A stretch of DNA of 64,000 nt from positions 14,326,801 to 14,390,800 of the forward strand of contig OZ021722.1 in the NCBI GenBank assembly GCA_963978545.1, in the 5' to 3' direction. The first letter of the stretch is position 1; each line of letters opens with the position of its first letter. Both the position numbers and the translations under genes were made by a program. Origin of the DNA: Linyphia triangularis. Taxonomy: Eukaryota > Arthropoda > Arachnida > Araneae > Linyphiidae. Below are positions 61,491-64,000 of the stretch, one piece after another. The notes beneath the pieces were generated by a model that did not search any database, was not told where the DNA came from, and saw nothing but the letters and a program-made list of their open reading frames with translations.

Positions 61491-64000
61491 TTCAAAAGAG
61501 GAAACGAAGGGTTGCCAAATATATTACTTTAAATACTACAGCAGCATAAAGATTATGTATGGCTAATGGCTATTTCACTAGCATCTCATGAGGACTTATA
61601 ACCAATTCAAATTTTTTAAACGTGGACTTTGATCCCCCAAAATTCCTCTGGAGTTGTCAGTGACGTGTCCTCCTAAACTCCTCAATTTTACATGAATTTT
61701 TGGACGCAGTACTTTAAGTAGCAGTTTTCAAAAATATGACGTATTTATGGTATTTTTTTTATTATTCAAATATTTAACAAGATGAACCTTATACAGAGCG
61801 GAATCAAGAGTTGGGTTGCATCGAATGACAAAAATTGTCACATGCTTGTGATATAATGTTGTATTATAAATACAACTACCAAGTAATAAAGTGTTTTTAG
61901 CTACATTTCTTAGAAAATTATGCAACCTAAATAGAAACTACAATAAATATTCAAAATTAGTTGAAGCATGTATTTGTTGTTATTATAGCAGTTATTTGTT
62001 GTGAAATTTTTTGTAATGGATTTCATTCGTAGATAACTAAAATAAATCTAGAGTTTTCAGTTTTGGCATTTTCATGAAAAGAACTAATAATCTTCGCTGT
62101 CCATCTAGTAGTAATGTACAAAATTTTCTGAAATATGATTCCCGAAAACCAACTGCATATTACAAAGCTTCTTTAAGGTACATCTCCAAAACAACAATCT
62201 TTAACTTATCCCCTATACATTCACGACGTTGAACGAGACTTAAATGGACATTGACATTTGCCTTGAGAGCAACGACGACAAGATGCGAATGATGACAAGA
62301 TTGAGAGTGATGACAAGATGATGAATCAGAGCGGACTTGCCAATGGGGAGAATAATTGCTACCCATCAGTGCCTGCCGGTGGTATGACGTTCTGAATCCT
62401 GTTATGGTTTAGGATGGAGGAGATTCAGTAGAGACTAAAATGAGATAAACTAGTAGAGTTATATAACATATCAGGGTTAAGAGAGTTTGATAAGCAAGAG
62501 TTTAAATTTAACTTAAGTCTTTAAACTCGGAGCCATCCTTAAGAAAAGTTAAATTAAGTCTATTTCATATCACACCAAAAGAGTAAATCACTTATCAATA
62601 TTATGTATTTGAAGAAAAAGTTTGAAAAAGCATGTTTTCAAAAATTTAAAATTAAGTCAATACTGTTCAATTACTTAAGATTTTTTTTTTCATTATGTGT
62701 ATCAGAGTATGCATTTTTAAATAGTTTTTAGACTATTTATATTGTTAATATTTTTTAAGTACATTTTCGAGTAAAAAGTTTACAATGACATACTCTGAAA
62801 AAAAAAATCAACACAAAGTAAAAAATAGTTCGATTTTATTAAATGATATATTTTTGAATCAACATATTAATGATTAGTAGTGCCTATGTAAATAACACCG
62901 GGAGTTTGCTTAAGGTATCGTCAGTATCATCTCTTTATAAATATAATAAAAAAGAATATTTTGTCATTGCAAGAAGAAAAAACAATTTCTTTCTGACAAT
63001 TTCTGTGAAAACCGCTTTGACTAACTTTCAAATGTTTGTGAATTATCAATTTTTCAAATGTTCATGAACTGTCGATTTTTAAATGTCGTGTCACTTTAAA
63101 TCCTCCCGTATATAATTTACACTGTCAACTGAAACATTAATGCATGGAAATTAAAAACAAGTCAACTGTAATTCTAGATCTGCTCGGCCTTCAAACTATT
63201 TTTCACCAGCAAACCAAATAAAAAATTACTCAAAACCATCCAAGCTACAAACCTTGCGGAAAGATTATAAATCGAAAAATTATCCCCCTTCTTGAGTTGA
63301 ATTCTGACAAATAACATGATACATAAACAAAACCGTTAAGGAAAATAGGGATTGCAAGTGAGACAACATTATTTCTTGTTCACGCAGCTGCAGACTTGAA
63401 TTATGAATGTTTGGTCACGTAACATAACGGCCCAAAATAAAAATACACTTTCAAAGGCTGTGACACCTTTTATATCTGTTGAAGAAAATTCACACTCTCT
63501 CTCTCTCTACATCAACGACATCTGTTGAACTCAGTACATTTTTTAAAAAATACTCAGAAGAAATAAATCTGGCAACATCTTGGAGATTTCATTCCCAGAA
63601 TTCCTCTTCGTAGTGCAAACACGAGGCCATTTCCCAAAAGGGGATGCATTTTGAATGTGTTCTAACATTTGAATAAATATGCTGAGAGGATTCTCATTTT
63701 TATTCTACAATAGTTCCCGGGTTTTTGAAATTGGGAATGAAATGCATTTTCTATGGCTCACGGTTAGGAAACTGTGCTACGTTGCAAAACTATTCTTCTG
63801 TAGAGTTTCATGCTTTTCTGAGGAGGCCTGGGATTTCAGGATGTCCATTTAAAAATATATAGCGTAATGTGCTTTGCATCCCTAGTTGTTGGATCTATAA
63901 TTTGAGCATGTACTGTGTGTAGTTTTTCAGTAAAGATATACTCATATTTTTGAGCAAAGAAGAAGTGATACTCAGTTGTTTGGATGACAAAATAACACAC
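61491..64000. other. AT-rich DNA, nothing recognised
   Basis: No supported gene in the last 2.5 kb. The 62160-62400 segment is less AT-rich and contains GATGACAAGAT-type repeats, which explain the histidine/serine-rich open frame on the minus strand. A TC run is at 63494-63507. Confidence 0.45.

Noticed and set aside
62160..62366. His/Ser-rich minus-strand frame
   Set aside because: Explained by GATGACAAGAT-type repeats; no recognised domain.

Overview
The window looks like gene-poor, AT-rich nuclear DNA of an arthropod. An arachnid such as an orb-weaving spider is my best guess from the repeat mix, but this is inference and not proven. I find no convincing host protein-coding exon, rRNA, functional tRNA or CRISPR array in 64 kb. 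Almost everything recognisable is a transposable element, a relic of one, or tandemly repeated DNA. Most long open frames are by-products of low-complexity repeats.

Layout. 1-4.6 kb: a fragment of a solo-LTR family (LTR-A), a 219-bp foldback element, and a 5'-truncated Jockey-like LINE (minus strand) framed by a 10-bp target duplication. 4.9-10.3 kb: three tandem-repeat fields, namely a decayed ~200-bp repeat, a ~180-bp satellite, and a hierarchical array whose 30-bp unit builds a 241-bp unit and then a 723-bp unit. 10.7-15 kb: a tandem duplication whose second copy carries a solo LTR-A insertion (the first copy preserves the empty site), then a second decayed LINE 3' end. 17.4-18.1 kb: another solo LTR-A. 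19.2-22.2 kb: a 2.95-kb element with ~330-bp terminal inverted repeats and a broken gene whose motifs suggest a PIN/FEN1-like nuclease. It is interrupted by a truncated SINE. 23.6-24.1 kb: a promoter-like repeat (R1) and a full tRNA-derived SINE with a 15-bp target duplication. 25.6-28.4 kb: two AT minisatellites with a shared flank, an RTE-like short element and an (AT)n tract. 29.5-31.1 kb: a decayed Tc1-like transposon with IR/DR ends.

33.5-36 kb: a microRNA-like hairpin, a third solo LTR-A, and a complete solo LTR of a second family (LTR-B). 37.3-38.6 kb: a foldback element with tandemly repeated arms, then a LINE 3' remnant. 42.8-44.7 kb: a (TTTA)n array joined to a dispersed repeat, and a hAT-like MITE with 8-bp target duplications. 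50-52.2 kb: an LTR-B copy split by a nested minus-strand retroelement (a DUF4780-like frame plus a LINE C-terminal tail) that lies between two direct repeats (R3, R2). 53.5-58.8 kb: two ~715-bp TTAA-flanked MITEs, a (TTTA)n array abutting a 180-bp-TIR element, and a third LTR-B copy. 59.7-61.5 kb: second copies of two dispersed repeats and a multi-motif microsatellite.

Relationships. The SINE and the LINE at 2.5 kb share an (AAC)n-type 3' end, which suggests that this LINE family moved the SINE. Nested insertions give relative ages: LTR-A is younger than the tandem duplication, the SINE is younger than the long-TIR transposon, and the DUF4780/LINE unit is younger than the LTR-B it splits. No element appears able to encode a complete active protein here. 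Family names rest on motifs read by eye; no database search was run.
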